Of a stretch of 64,000 nt of DNA, positions 43,613 to 52,196 are shown one piece after another. Numbering within the stretch: the first letter of the stretch is position 1; each line of letters starts with the position of its first letter. The stretch lies in assembly GCA_003149565.1 (NCBI GenBank), contig QCWH01000003.1:62001-126000 (forward strand), written 5' to 3'. This DNA is from Marivita sp. XM-24bin2. GTDB lineage: Bacteria > Pseudomonadota > Alphaproteobacteria > Rhodobacterales > Rhodobacteraceae. The notes below the pieces were generated by a model. That model saw only the letters and a list, made by a program, of their open reading frames with translations, was not told where the DNA came from and did not search any database. Position numbers and translations under genes: made by a program.

Positions 43613-44956
43613 TCAAACCTCCGGATCGGTGAAAGACTCTCGATCCAATCCGTAGCGCTGCATCTTTTCGTAAAGCGCTTTACGCGAAATTCCCAAGGCC
43701 TCATAGGTGTCCTTCAGGCGGCCAGCATTTGCTGCAAGGCTTGCCGCAATCAGGGCCCGTTCATGTTCGGCAACCCGTTCTGTCAGAGTGCCTGCAACCG
43801 GTTTCGCACTGTCCGACATATCCGGCAATCCAAGCACGTACCGTTCAGCTGCGTTGCGCAATTCACGAGCGTTGCCCGGCCAGTCGCGCGCCGCCAACGC
43901 GTCAAGAACCGCTCCGGGCACCTGTGGCACCTTTTGCTGATAACGCTCTGCCATCTGCGCAACGAACGTCAGAAAGAGCATCGGAATGTCCTGACGCCGC
44001 GCGGCGAGCGTCGGCATGCGGATGGTCACCACATTCAGTCTGTAGAGAAGATCACTGCGGAACGCCCCGTTGGCTGCGGCAGCTTCAAGGTCGGATTTCG
44101 ACGCCGCAATAAACCGCACATCCAGATCAATCCGGTCATGCGAGCCAAGCCGACTGATTGACCGCGTTTCAACCGCGTGCAGCAGCTTGGCCTGCAAGGC
44201 CAGCGGAAGGCTGTCGATCTCGTCGAGAAACACCGTACCGCGCCGTGCGTGTTCAAACTTTCCCGCCCGCGCGCGCGTGGCCCCTGCAAAAGCCCCAGGC
44301 TCGTGGCCGAATAACTCGCTCTCGATCATGTCTGCGGGGAGCGCTGCGCAATTGATCGCCACAAAAGGCCGATCGGCCCGCTTGCTGGCCGCATGCAGCG
44401 CCTGCGCTGCCAGCCCCTTGCCCGTGCCGGTGTCACCCACGATCAGCACATCTGCGTCGCTGCTGGCGACGGTTCGGATTTGCGAACGGATGGTTTCCAT
44501 CTCGGGGCTGAACCCGCGCAGGTCGTCCTTTGTCCCGATGAGCGGCGCAACCTCGGTCCGCAGACGCCGGTTCTCGATGGTCAGACGCCGCTTCTCCAGC
44601 GCGCGACGCACTGTGTCGACCAGCCGTTCCGGGGCGTATGGCTTTTCGATAAAATCGTACGCCCCTTCCCGCATCATCGCGACGGCAAGCTCCAGATCCC
44701 CATGCCCAGTTACAAGGATGACGGGGAATTCCGGGTCCTTCTGCAGAACAGCCCGTAACAATTCGGTGCCATCCATGCCCGGCATACGAATGTCGCTGAC
44801 AAGAATACCCGGAAAATCCGGCCCCAACACAGAAAGCGCATCAGCAGCACGATCAAAACAACAGCAGTCGAGATCGGCAAGCTCAAGCGTTTGCTGCGCG
44901 GCAATCCGCAACGGTTCCTCGTCATCGACAAACACAACCGGACCGACCTCAGTCAT
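43613..44956 (-). CDS. DctD-like NtrC-family response regulator
   Basis: A 447-residue regulator. The receiver has acceptor D55 in 'ILVSDIRMPGMDG'. The AAA+ domain (about 140-380) has Walker A 'GDTGTGKG' (174-181) and Walker B 'TVFLDEIDSL'. The C-terminal Fis-type HTH is 'GRLKDTYEALGISRKALYEKMQ'. The sigma-54-contact loop reads GAFAGA (221-226) rather than GAFTGA. Its start overlaps the stop of the sensor kinase gene (ATGA). It should activate the adjacent TAXI-TRAP operon on phosphorylation; whether through sigma-54 or sigma-70 is open because of the loop variant. Confidence 0.9.
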   Translation of the reverse strand: MTEVGPVVFVDDEEPLRIAAQQTLELADLDCCCFDRAADALSVLGPDFPGILVSDIRMPGMDGTELLRAVLQKDPEFPVILVTGHGDLELAVAMMREGAYDFIEKPYAPERLVDTVRRALEKRRLTIENRRLRTEVAPLIGTKDDLRGFSPEMETIRSQIRTVASSDADVLIVGDTGTGKGLAAQALHAASKRADRPFVAINCAALPADMIESELFGHEPGAFAGATRARAGKFEHARRGTVFLDEIDSLPLALQAKLLHAVETRSISRLGSHDRIDLDVRFIAASKSDLEAAAANGAFRSDLLYRLNVVTIRMPTLAARRQDIPMLFLTFVAQMAERYQQKVPQVPGAVLDALAARDWPGNARELRNAAERYVLGLPDMSDSAKPVAGTLTERVAEHERALIAASLAANAGRLKDTYEALGISRKALYEKMQRYGLDRESFTDPEV

Positions 44957-46821
44957 TCCGCTGCCGCCATAGTCTTGCCCTCGGCCAATTTGAGGATCAC
45001 GCGAAACACCGCTCCGCCCTCGGGATGATTGGCTCCTTCTAGAGAACCGCCAAAGTCACGCACGATATTGTACGATATTGACAGGCCAAGCCCCATGCCC
45101 TTGCCAGGTTCCTTGGTGGTGAAGAACGGATCAAAAAGCTTGGCGATATCAGCCTCGCTCATGCCCGTACCGCGATCCCGCACCGAGACTACTACCTGTG
45201 CTGTGTCTTGAGTCACAGTAAGATCAATCACTGGCTCGGGCACGTCGCCCATCGCATCGACAGCGTTGCTTAACAGATTGACGAAAACCTGCTGCAAACG
45301 CACCTGACCACCCAAGACCCAAACGTCCGCCTCCATTTCGTCACGATGCACCCGGCACCCCGCCGCACGCATCTTTGGCTCAAGGATGACCAACGCACTG
45401 TCCAAAGCGCGATTGAGCAGGATCGGTTCAGTCTTTTCGCCGGGGCGTCGCGCGAAATTGCGCAGATGGGTCGAGATCGCCGCCAACCTGTCGGCCATAT
45501 CGTCGATCATTCCGACATTCTGCCGAACCTTTTCCGGCTCATCCCGGTCGAGATACGCCACCGCGTTGCGGGCAAATGACTTCACCGCGGCCAGCGGTTG
45601 ATTGAATTCATGGCTGAGCGCCGCAGACATCTGCCCCAGAGCTGCCAATTTGCCGGCCTGAATCAGCTCTGTCTGTGTCTGCCGCAGCAACGTCTCTGCA
45701 GCACGCCGTTCTTCGACCTCCTGCATGATCAGGCGATTGGCCTCTTTCAGCTCGGCTGTGCGTTGAGTGACGCGATGCTCAAGCTCTTCCTGCATGGATA
45801 GGGCGGCTTTGATGCGCTCTTGCAGCTGCAGGCGGCGCTGGATGACGACGGTGGCGATCAACCCGACCAGTGCGAACAAAAGCGCGGTCAGCGCAACCGT
45901 TCCCAAAGCGCGAGACCAGGCTTGTTCGGTCGGGGTAAGCAGCGACACCTCCCATCCAGCCTCGGGGATCATCTGGCTCTGAACGATAAAGCGCTCTGTC
46001 AGACCGTCCTCATTGGTGATTGCCAACTTGCGGAAGCGTTCATCAAATGGTTCTTGCGCGGACTGCAATGGCATCAATTGATCCATCGGGTATTTTTTGG
46101 TCGCCTCGATGCGCGCGCGCGTATCCGGGCTCAAAGGACCGAGCGACCGGAAATGCCAATCCGGACGGCTTGCCATAAAAATGACCCCGGCATCGTCTTG
46201 CACGATGATGTCATTGGTGCCGTCACGCCACGCTTCCTCAAACGCATCCACCGTGAATTTCACCGCGAGCACACCAACGATCTCTGAGCCATCCCGCACC
46301 GCTTCGGCAAAGAAATACCCGCGCTCCCCCGATGTCGTGCCCAAGGCGAAGAACCTGCCCTGATTGCCTGCCAAAGCGCTTGTGAAATAGGGACGAAAGG
46401 CGAAATTCTGACCGACGAAAGACAGCTTTTTCCAATGGTTGCTGGCCGCGATTGTGAGTCCGGTTGGGTCAATCAGAAATATGTCCGACAGGCCGACCTC
46501 TTCGGCGGTGCGGTGCAGTTCATCATTCACCATACCAATCAGCGCGGTGTCATCCGGTGTCCGGAGCGCCTGTGCCAGTTCTGGGCGTTCCGCAATCAGC
46601 GCCGGCAACGCCTCAAACCGACGCAACGATCCGGTCAGACCCTCAACCGCGAGGGTCAGGGTCGAGGCCTCCTGCGTCCCCGATTGCCCCAGATACACGC
46701 GCTCAAGCGCCGGAAACAGGGCGAGCAGCATCGCCAGAAACAGCGCGACGCAGATGCCGGCAAGAGCAAAAGCCCAATGCCGTTTTCGATCACGATGGGT
46801 ATCGCCGTGCGCCTCTGTCAT
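44953..46821 (-). CDS. DctB-like membrane sensor histidine kinase
   Basis: A 622-residue kinase. TM1 is at about 15-38 ('WAFALAGICVALFLAMLLALF'), followed by a periplasmic double-Cache region (about 45-290, 'LSDIFLIDPTGLTIAASNHW') as in DctB. TM2 is near 305-330, followed by a coiled coil, HisKA 'ALSHEFNQPLAAVKSF' with H404, and HATPase 'VNLLSNAVDAMGD' and 'FFTTKEPGKGMGLGLSIS'. The ATG at 46821 gives a normal short cytosolic N-terminus; an upstream start at 46944 adds 41 residues with no membrane role and no ribosome site. It probably senses the TRAP substrate. Confidence 0.9.
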   Translation of the reverse strand: MTEAHGDTHRDRKRHWAFALAGICVALFLAMLLALFPALERVYLGQSGTQEASTLTLAVEGLTGSLRRFEALPALIAERPELAQALRTPDDTALIGMVNDELHRTAEEVGLSDIFLIDPTGLTIAASNHWKKLSFVGQNFAFRPYFTSALAGNQGRFFALGTTSGERGYFFAEAVRDGSEIVGVLAVKFTVDAFEEAWRDGTNDIIVQDDAGVIFMASRPDWHFRSLGPLSPDTRARIEATKKYPMDQLMPLQSAQEPFDERFRKLAITNEDGLTERFIVQSQMIPEAGWEVSLLTPTEQAWSRALGTVALTALLFALVGLIATVVIQRRLQLQERIKAALSMQEELEHRVTQRTAELKEANRLIMQEVEERRAAETLLRQTQTELIQAGKLAALGQMSAALSHEFNQPLAAVKSFARNAVAYLDRDEPEKVRQNVGMIDDMADRLAAISTHLRNFARRPGEKTEPILLNRALDSALVILEPKMRAAGCRVHRDEMEADVWVLGGQVRLQQVFVNLLSNAVDAMGDVPEPVIDLTVTQDTAQVVVSVRDRGTGMSEADIAKLFDPFFTTKEPGKGMGLGLSISYNIVRDFGGSLEGANHPEGGAVFRVILKLAEGKTMAAAE

Positions 46822-46971
46822 GGCGCGAAGATGCGGCCAATTGCCAGCCGAGACAAGCCACCATGGCCAAAGCTTGCGATCAAGGCACTCGCGTATCTCG
46901 CATCTGAGTTGTCCAAGCCTGGATTTTGCGCCATGCATACACAAGGTAACGGAGAGAGAATTGGAGGATCA

Positions 46972-47874
46972 ATGACGCGGATCGTTGCGATTGGCGAATG
47001 CATGGTCGAACTAGCGCCACTGAACGCGCAACGCGACTTCCGTATGGGATTTGCGGGCGACACGTTGAATACCGCTTGGTATCTCTCAAAGTTGCTCAAC
47101 AGCAGCGGTCAGGTCGACTATGTCACGGCGGTCGGCACCGACAATTTGTCCGATCAGATGGTCCGGTTTCTGGATCATGAAGGCATTGGCACCCGGTATA
47201 TCATGCGCCGCCCAGATCGCAGTGTTGGTCTCTACATGATACAGCTGCACGATGGAGAACGCAGCTTCAGCTATTGGCGCGGCCAGAGCGCCGCCCGGAC
47301 ACTGGCCCAAAATGCCGACGAGCTTTCTGCGGCTTTGGACGGTGCGGATGTCGTCTATTTTTCCGGCATCACTCTGGCCATCCTGCCAGACAAGGATCGT
47401 GTCGTTTTTCTGGAGGTCCTGCAGAGTTTCCGAAAGGCAGGTGGAACGGTCGTGTTTGATACCAATCTGCGCCCAAATCTGTGGCCCGACACAGAGACTA
47501 TGACAGAAACCATCACAACCGCCGCACAGGTCTGCGACATGATCCTGCCGTCATTTGATGACGAAGCTGTTTGGTTTGCGGACCCCACCCCGCATCACAC
47601 AGCACAGCGATATGCAGATCTGGGCGCGCGGGTGGTCATCGTCAAAAATGGCTCTGGCGAAATTCAATCACTTTGTGACGGAAAGGCTTCCCTTCACACA
47701 CCAGTGCAAGTGGACACCGTGATCGACAGCACCGCCGCCGGAGATTCCTTCAACGCGGGTTTTCTCGCGGGCTGGATAACTGAGAAACCTTTGGACGACG
47801 CCATTCACATGGGCGCGCAACTTGCCGCCCGCGTGGTCGCACATCGCGGCGCGCTGGTTGCAGAAGCGATCTGA
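46972..47874 (+). CDS. PfkB-family 2-keto-3-deoxygluconate-type kinase
   Basis: A 300-residue sugar kinase. 'IVAIGECMVELAP' and 'MGFAGDTLNTAWYLSKL' form the N-terminal PfkB signature as in KdgK, 'VVFDTNLRPNLWPD' is KdgK-like, and the C-terminal 'DSTAAGDSFNAGFLAGW' carries the catalytic Asp. GGAGG precedes the ATG at 46972. It should phosphorylate 2-keto-3-deoxygluconate. No KDPG aldolase or uronate gene is nearby; it is divergent from the DctB-like gene and convergent with iolB. Confidence 0.85.
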   Translation: MTRIVAIGECMVELAPLNAQRDFRMGFAGDTLNTAWYLSKLLNSSGQVDYVTAVGTDNLSDQMVRFLDHEGIGTRYIMRRPDRSVGLYMIQLHDGERSFSYWRGQSAARTLAQNADELSAALDGADVVYFSGITLAILPDKDRVVFLEVLQSFRKAGGTVVFDTNLRPNLWPDTETMTETITTAAQVCDMILPSFDDEAVWFADPTPHHTAQRYADLGARVVIVKNGSGEIQSLCDGKASLHTPVQVDTVIDSTAAGDSFNAGFLAGWITEKPLDDAIHMGAQLAARVVAHRGALVAEAI

Positions 47875-47901
47875 CACATCGCCCCGGGCTTGGCGCCGCA
47901 A

Positions 47902-48708
47902 TCAGGCATCCCGCTCCATGATCCATTCCACCTCCGGCGCAGCCACAAACCGCCATTTGCGCAAAGGGCCAGCCATGACGTTGAGGTAATACATCTCAAA
48001 CCCGTAGGGCGCGCCGCACGGGTGGTGTCCGCGTGGAACCAGAACAACGTCTCCGTCCGAGACAGCCATCGTTTCATCCAGCTGCCCATCATCCGTGTAA
48101 ACCCGCTGAATCCCAAAGCCATTGCCGGGATTCAGGCGGTGGTAATAGGTCTCTTCGAGATAGGTGATGCGCGGAAAATCGTCTTCGTCGTGCCGGTGGC
48201 TTGGGTAGCTCGACCAGTGGCCGTTTGGCGTGAAGACTTCGGTGACAAGCAGACTGTCCGCGTAGTCTTCGTTCTCCATCGCGATGTTGTTGATGTACCG
48301 GGTGTTCACCCCCTTGCCGCGTTCGGTGAGCGTGATCCCATCCGGCCCAATCCGCCGCGCCGCGTGTCCGCCTGTGCCGGGGGCGGAGCAGACGGCAACT
48401 GTACACGCGGTTACGGCTTTGGCTGTCCACTCGGTTCCATTGGGCAAATAGAGGCAATGCGGTGGTGTCTTTTCGAATACATCCATCCGATCCCCGAGCA
48501 CGCCCCAATCCCGACCTGCCCCGGTGAATTCAGCCTTCCCTTCCACCATGACAAGGATCACTTCCCGATCGCCCGTCGCCTCCTGCACCGTTTCGCCTTC
48601 GCGCAGCCGGTAAAGCGAAAAGCCCACATAGCGCCATCCGGCGGAGGCAGGCGTAATCTCGTGTACCTTTCCGTGGGTGCCAAACGGCTTACGCAGGAGA
48701 TCGGGCAT
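47902..48708 (-). CDS. iolB: 5-Deoxy-glucuronate isomerase
   Basis: A 268-residue cupin that converts 5-deoxy-D-glucuronate to 5-dehydro-2-deoxy-gluconate in myo-inositol catabolism. Family blocks: 'FGTHGKVHEITPASAGWRYVGFSLYRL', the metal-binding 'YPSHRHDEDDFPRITYLEETYYHR', and 'GDVVLVPRGHHPCGAPYGFEMYYLNVMAG'. It stands alone on the minus strand, about 1.3 kb downstream of the end of the main iol operon, with its own AT-rich upstream region. Confidence 0.94.
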   Translation of the reverse strand: MPDLLRKPFGTHGKVHEITPASAGWRYVGFSLYRLREGETVQEATGDREVILVMVEGKAEFTGAGRDWGVLGDRMDVFEKTPPHCLYLPNGTEWTAKAVTACTVAVCSAPGTGGHAARRIGPDGITLTERGKGVNTRYINNIAMENEDYADSLLVTEVFTPNGHWSSYPSHRHDEDDFPRITYLEETYYHRLNPGNGFGIQRVYTDDGQLDETMAVSDGDVVLVPRGHHPCGAPYGFEMYYLNVMAGPLRKWRFVAAPEVEWIMERDA

Positions 48709-49107
48709 ATCATCTGTCCTTCTTCAAACGGGATCAAAGCTTGGCGACGCAAACTTATTTTCCATATAAATTCAGTTATTTAACCTACAGCTCATTGGCT
48801 TGCGAGTAAAGTCTTGGCACGCCAGAAACCTCGCCGGAATTTCCAATTGCACCGAGCGAGCAGACCCGCTCTGAAAGCCGAGTTTGCGTCTATTCTGAGT
48901 CGCGCGGGTTCACTTGAAACCTGGGTTCAGTCGCAAAACTCGCGTGCCGGATCTCAAAAATCTGCGCGGACTTCTGAAAAATCGGTATCGCATATCGTAA
49001 GAAAGGCGCTATATCTTTCGTATGTATGAGGGACTGCTTTGCGCATGACCTTCATCAACGCGGGGGCGTTTTTGAAACAATGGCCACTAAAGGGATAAAA
49101 AATCGCC
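48709..49107. other. 400-base non-coding region upstream of iolB
   Basis: It holds the iolB promoter region, AT-rich at 48750-48783, and a GGAA-T-TTCC palindrome (48836-48844). A direct repeat GGGTTCA (48906-48912 and 48923-48929) and a further AT-rich stretch near 49000-49030 lie upstream of the small plus-strand gene at 49108. No convincing reading frame was found inside it, and it has no copy of the CATCAT-type operator of the main inositol operon. Confidence 0.5.
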
Positions 49108-49383
49108 ATGGAAGACGAAGACATCCTCGACGCCTCACGCAGGCAAGCCTTTGACGTCATACTAGAGGCCCAGATCGTTGCCTTGGAAGGCGATGACAGC
49201 GACGTACGCCGTTACTGCCAAGAGACGATTGCCAAGATCAAAGCGCATCGTCCCGAAGCCGGGCTGGCCGAAGCGATTGAACTCATGGACAACGCCATCG
49301 CGTGCCTTGAAGACTTGTCGCGCAATCCGGACAAACTTCGAGTTCCGAATGCCACGCATTTCGGAGTGCCGTGCATTCAGTGA
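49108..49383 (+). CDS. Small acidic helical protein, unknown function
   Basis: A 91-residue protein not recognised. It is acidic, has no signal peptide or membrane segment, and is predicted largely helical ('AEAIELMDNAIACLEDL'). Codon use is like the neighbours, supporting a real gene. An AAGGGA site lies 12 bases upstream of the ATG, which is rather far. It shares a loose pattern, SD-x2-R-x2-C-x3-IA, with the next small gene, so the two may be diverged relatives. Confidence 0.55.
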   Translation: MEDEDILDASRRQAFDVILEAQIVALEGDDSDVRRYCQETIAKIKAHRPEAGLAEAIELMDNAIACLEDLSRNPDKLRVPNATHFGVPCIQ

Positions 49384-49633
49384 TGATCAGATTGGTTTCG
49401 CAGTCATATTGTGAAACTCAGGCTGGAGGGGTTGCCTGAACACACTGGCAATTCGGGGTGTTCCTGTGGCGGACAGCGGCGTCTGCCCACTGCGTTATCA
49501 CCCAGATAACGGACAACTAAAGATAGAAGAGAGTCCCTTTCCCACAGGTGCCGTTTTGATTTGGCGCTGTTAGCCTCTGACCCAGCGTAGCGCCGCAAGC
49601 ACATGCGGCGCCAATCGAGAAAGTGGCGAAGGA
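49384..49633. other. Gap between two small genes, with a hairpin
   Basis: No coding frame is supported. A 7-bp hairpin CGTTATC-ACCCA-GATAACG lies at 49493-49511 without a T-run. Confidence 0.35.
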
Positions 49634-49906
49634 ATGGACCAGACGACTCAACGTGTTGCGGACTACCTCGAAACACGAGCGGCGACGATGTTGGCCATGC
49701 TTGGCGCGCTCAGCAAGGACGGCCACTCAGACGAATGCCGTAAAGTGTGCAAATCGGTCATTGCTGAAATGGAACGCGTTCGTTGCAATCTTCCGGCCTC
49801 TGAAGTCTTGACCGTTATTGACGCGTTGCTGGACGACCTGAACGATTTCCTTGATGCGCACGCACTTCCGAAGCCCACACATAACGTCAGCCAGCTCTTG
49901 AACTGA
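49634..49906 (+). CDS. Small helical protein, unknown function
   Basis: A 90-residue cytosolic protein not recognised. It is predicted to be mainly helical ('SDECRKVCKSVIAEMERVRC', 'VLTVIDALLDDLNDFLDAH'), with two Cys in the middle. The ATG at 49634 is preceded closely by AAGGA. Similarity to the preceding small protein is limited to SD-x2-R-x2-C-x3-IA and general helix spacing. No link to inositol metabolism can be shown. Confidence 0.55.
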   Translation: MDQTTQRVADYLETRAATMLAMLGALSKDGHSDECRKVCKSVIAEMERVRCNLPASEVLTVIDALLDDLNDFLDAHALPKPTHNVSQLLN

Positions 49907-50007
49907 TCAGAAAAGCGGACCGTATCCGCACCGAATTGCGTCTCCAGCCTCAGCCAATGGAACGATCATTGATGGCTTTCACGCGTCAACCAACCCGCGC
50001 TTAGACC

Positions 50008-50030
50008 TGCGGCGCCTTGGCGGCGCCGCA
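50008..50030. terminator. Hairpin between the small gene and the iol operon end
   Basis: TGCGGCGCC-TTGGC-GGCGCCGCA, a 9-bp GC stem 22 bases beyond the stop of the dioxygenase gene. There is no clean T-run on either strand, so it may be a 3'-end stabiliser or a factor-assisted terminator of the inositol operon. Confidence 0.55.
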
Positions 50031-50051
50031 AATCCATTTTCGCAAGAGATG

Positions 50052-51233
50052 TCACGCGGCCTGACGGGCGGACATTTGACCCAGAGCGGCTCCGAGTTGA
50101 TCCGTCGTCCAGCCCTCCGACACCGCGCGGCGCATGAGATCGGCTTGGCTTTCGGGGGCGAGGCCACCCACCGGCGGGTCCGTGTCAAGATTGGTCGGGA
50201 AGCTGTACCCTTCCGAACACGCCGCAATCGCTGCATCGAGTTCTGTGACCGAGAGCCGCCCCCCCTGTTTCAGTGCCACCAGTGCCGGGAAAAGGGCAGC
50301 CGTCATCGACTGACGGTCCACCGCCTCCATCGCACGACCAAAGGCCGAGGAGACCTGCAACAGGTTCACCATGCGGTTGATATCCGCGCTGCGGTTCTCA
50401 CCCGCCGCATGGAAAAGCGCTGGATTGAAGAACACCGCATCGCCTTTCTCAAGCGGCACCTGCACATGCGCCTCTTCGAAATAGGCGCGGTGATCCGCCT
50501 CGTGGAACCCCAGATACCCCGCAGGATAGAGCTGCGAGAACGGCAAAAGCTTGGTCGGCCCGCTTTCCAACGGCATGTCGCAATGCGCCACAGCCCCCTG
50601 AAGCGTCAGGGTTGCCGTCACCTCATGCGCATGCGCCGGATAGCGCGCCGACTGGTCCGCCGTCTGGAACCCCAGATGGTAATCGCGATGCGCCGATTGC
50701 GCCTTGCCGCCGGGCCGCACCTGATTGACCTGTGCGGTCACCTGGTAGTTCGGCCCCAACCACGCCTCACACGCAGCCGCGATAGACGTGTTACCGTAGT
50801 AAAGCGCAAAACCTTCAGGGTCGCGCAGGCATTGCTTTTGCAGCGAATTCCAGACCCGGTCATTGGCACCCGAGGCCGCAAAGTGATCGCCCTTCCCGGC
50901 AGCCCCAGCCTTTTCGTCCACGATGATCGCGTTGAACACCTCCGACGCACGGTCGATCACCGAGGAGTCGGCATAGGCATGCTTGAGCGCAATCACCCCG
51001 GCAGAGCAGCGCAGCACCTGTGCCCATTCCGCCATCAGCGCACGACGCTTGTCCGCGTCGTCCAGCGCAGGCCGAAGAGTCGCCATGTCGTAAAGCGGCA
51101 CGTTGTTTTCGATCGCGGCGGCATGGGGCACATCCGCCGCTGTAAGCTGTTGTGAGGTCAGCACCTTGAATTCATCCAGATCGCAGGATTCCCGGTCAAA
51201 ATAGCCGATATATCCGAATGTCTGATGTACCAT
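50052..51233 (-). CDS. Phytanoyl-CoA dioxygenase-family protein in the inositol operon
   Basis: A 393-residue Fe(II)/2-oxoglutarate-type dioxygenase. The metal pattern H-x-D is in 'SAHRDYHLGFQ', with a distal His in 'NPALFHAAGENRSADINRMV', whose Arg would bind 2-oxoglutarate. The start ATG at 51233 follows AGGAGG; the ATG at 51251 lies before that site. It is 57 bases downstream of iolE and probably the last gene of the inositol operon. PhyH enzymes hydroxylate or oxidatively demethylate small substrates. A role on an inositol derivative such as an O-methyl-inositol is possible but only inferred. Confidence 0.82.
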   Translation of the reverse strand: MVHQTFGYIGYFDRESCDLDEFKVLTSQQLTAADVPHAAAIENNVPLYDMATLRPALDDADKRRALMAEWAQVLRCSAGVIALKHAYADSSVIDRASEVFNAIIVDEKAGAAGKGDHFAASGANDRVWNSLQKQCLRDPEGFALYYGNTSIAAACEAWLGPNYQVTAQVNQVRPGGKAQSAHRDYHLGFQTADQSARYPAHAHEVTATLTLQGAVAHCDMPLESGPTKLLPFSQLYPAGYLGFHEADHRAYFEEAHVQVPLEKGDAVFFNPALFHAAGENRSADINRMVNLLQVSSAFGRAMEAVDRQSMTAALFPALVALKQGGRLSVTELDAAIAACSEGYSFPTNLDTDPPVGGLAPESQADLMRRAVSEGWTTDQLGAALGQMSARQAA

Positions 51234-51290
51234 GTCGTCCTCCTGTTGCATGGCGTTCAGTGCTGGCCCCGAACCGGGACCGGTGAAACC

Positions 51291-52196
51291 TTAGCGCGCG
51301 ATCTCAAGCCCCGAGGCGGCGGCAATCGCGCGGATGTGGTCGTAGCCGATTTTTGAATACTCATAGGGCGGCGCTTTGGCAGGGTCCTGTTCGGCCTCGA
51401 CCACGATCCAGCCGTCGTAGTTCATCGACTTGAGCCGGTCGGTGATGGCCTGAAAGTCGATGCACCCCTCGGGGTCGCCCGGCACGGAATAGACCCCTGC
51501 CGCAACGCCATCGAGAAAGCTGCGATCTTCGGCGCGGACCCAATCCAGAACCGGTTGGCGCACGTCCTTGAAGTGGACGTGGTGGACACGGTGCCCCCAT
51601 TTATCCAGCACCGCCAGAGGATCGGCCCCGGCAAAGTGCAGATGCCCGGTGTCATAGAGCAACGTGAGGTCGTCGGTCGAGCCTTCCATCAGCCAGTCAA
51701 TATCCTCGGCGTCCTGCACCATTGCCCCCATGTGGTGATGGTAGGACAGCACACAGCCTTGATCGGCGGACCACTTGGCCAGTTCAGACAGCTTTGCGCC
51801 ATAGCCCATAACCTCGTCACGGCTGAGTTTGGGGCGCTGGCTGACCGGGCGGTGAATGTCGCCCTGAATGGTGTTGGAGCACTCGGCATAAACGATGCAC
51901 GGCGCGTTCAGAGCGGCGAATTGGTCTACCTGCTGACGAATTGCGGCCTGTTCGGTGGCCAGATTGTTGACCATGAGGTTGCCGGAACACCAGCCACCAC
52001 ATAGCACGACGCCATAGCGATCGAGATAAGCGCGCAGCCCGTCTGTGTCAGCGGGCATACGCCGCCCGCGTTCGACGCCCTGATAGCCGATGCGGCCCGC
52101 ATCCTCCATCGCGCCTTCGGTGGTGAAGGCAGCGGTGAGGTCCGGCAGGTCGTCATTCTGCCACGCGATGAGGGAGATCCCCAGTTTCACAGCCAT
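51291..52196 (-). CDS. iolE: myo-Inosose-2 dehydratase
   Basis: A 301-residue TIM-barrel enzyme that removes water from 2-keto-myo-inositol (scyllo-inosose). Typical blocks: 'LGISLIAWQNDDLPDL', 'GWCSGNLMVNNLATEQAAI', 'LSYHHHMGAMVQDAEDIDWLM', 'LLYDTGHLHFAGADPLAVLDKWG' and 'GWIVVEAEQDP'. The ATG at 52196 overlaps the iolD stop (TGATG); the codon before it is a TTG and is less likely to be used. Confidence 0.94.
   Translation of the reverse strand: MAVKLGISLIAWQNDDLPDLTAAFTTEGAMEDAGRIGYQGVERGRRMPADTDGLRAYLDRYGVVLCGGWCSGNLMVNNLATEQAAIRQQVDQFAALNAPCIVYAECSNTIQGDIHRPVSQRPKLSRDEVMGYGAKLSELAKWSADQGCVLSYHHHMGAMVQDAEDIDWLMEGSTDDLTLLYDTGHLHFAGADPLAVLDKWGHRVHHVHFKDVRQPVLDWVRAEDRSFLDGVAAGVYSVPGDPEGCIDFQAITDRLKSMNYDGWIVVEAEQDPAKAPPYEYSKIGYDHIRAIAAASGLEIAR

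Noticed and set aside
48814..49029. A 71-codon open frame upstream of the small gene at 49108
   Set aside because: Ser/Arg-rich composition, no ATG with a ribosome site and no recognisable fold; treated as part of the non-coding region.
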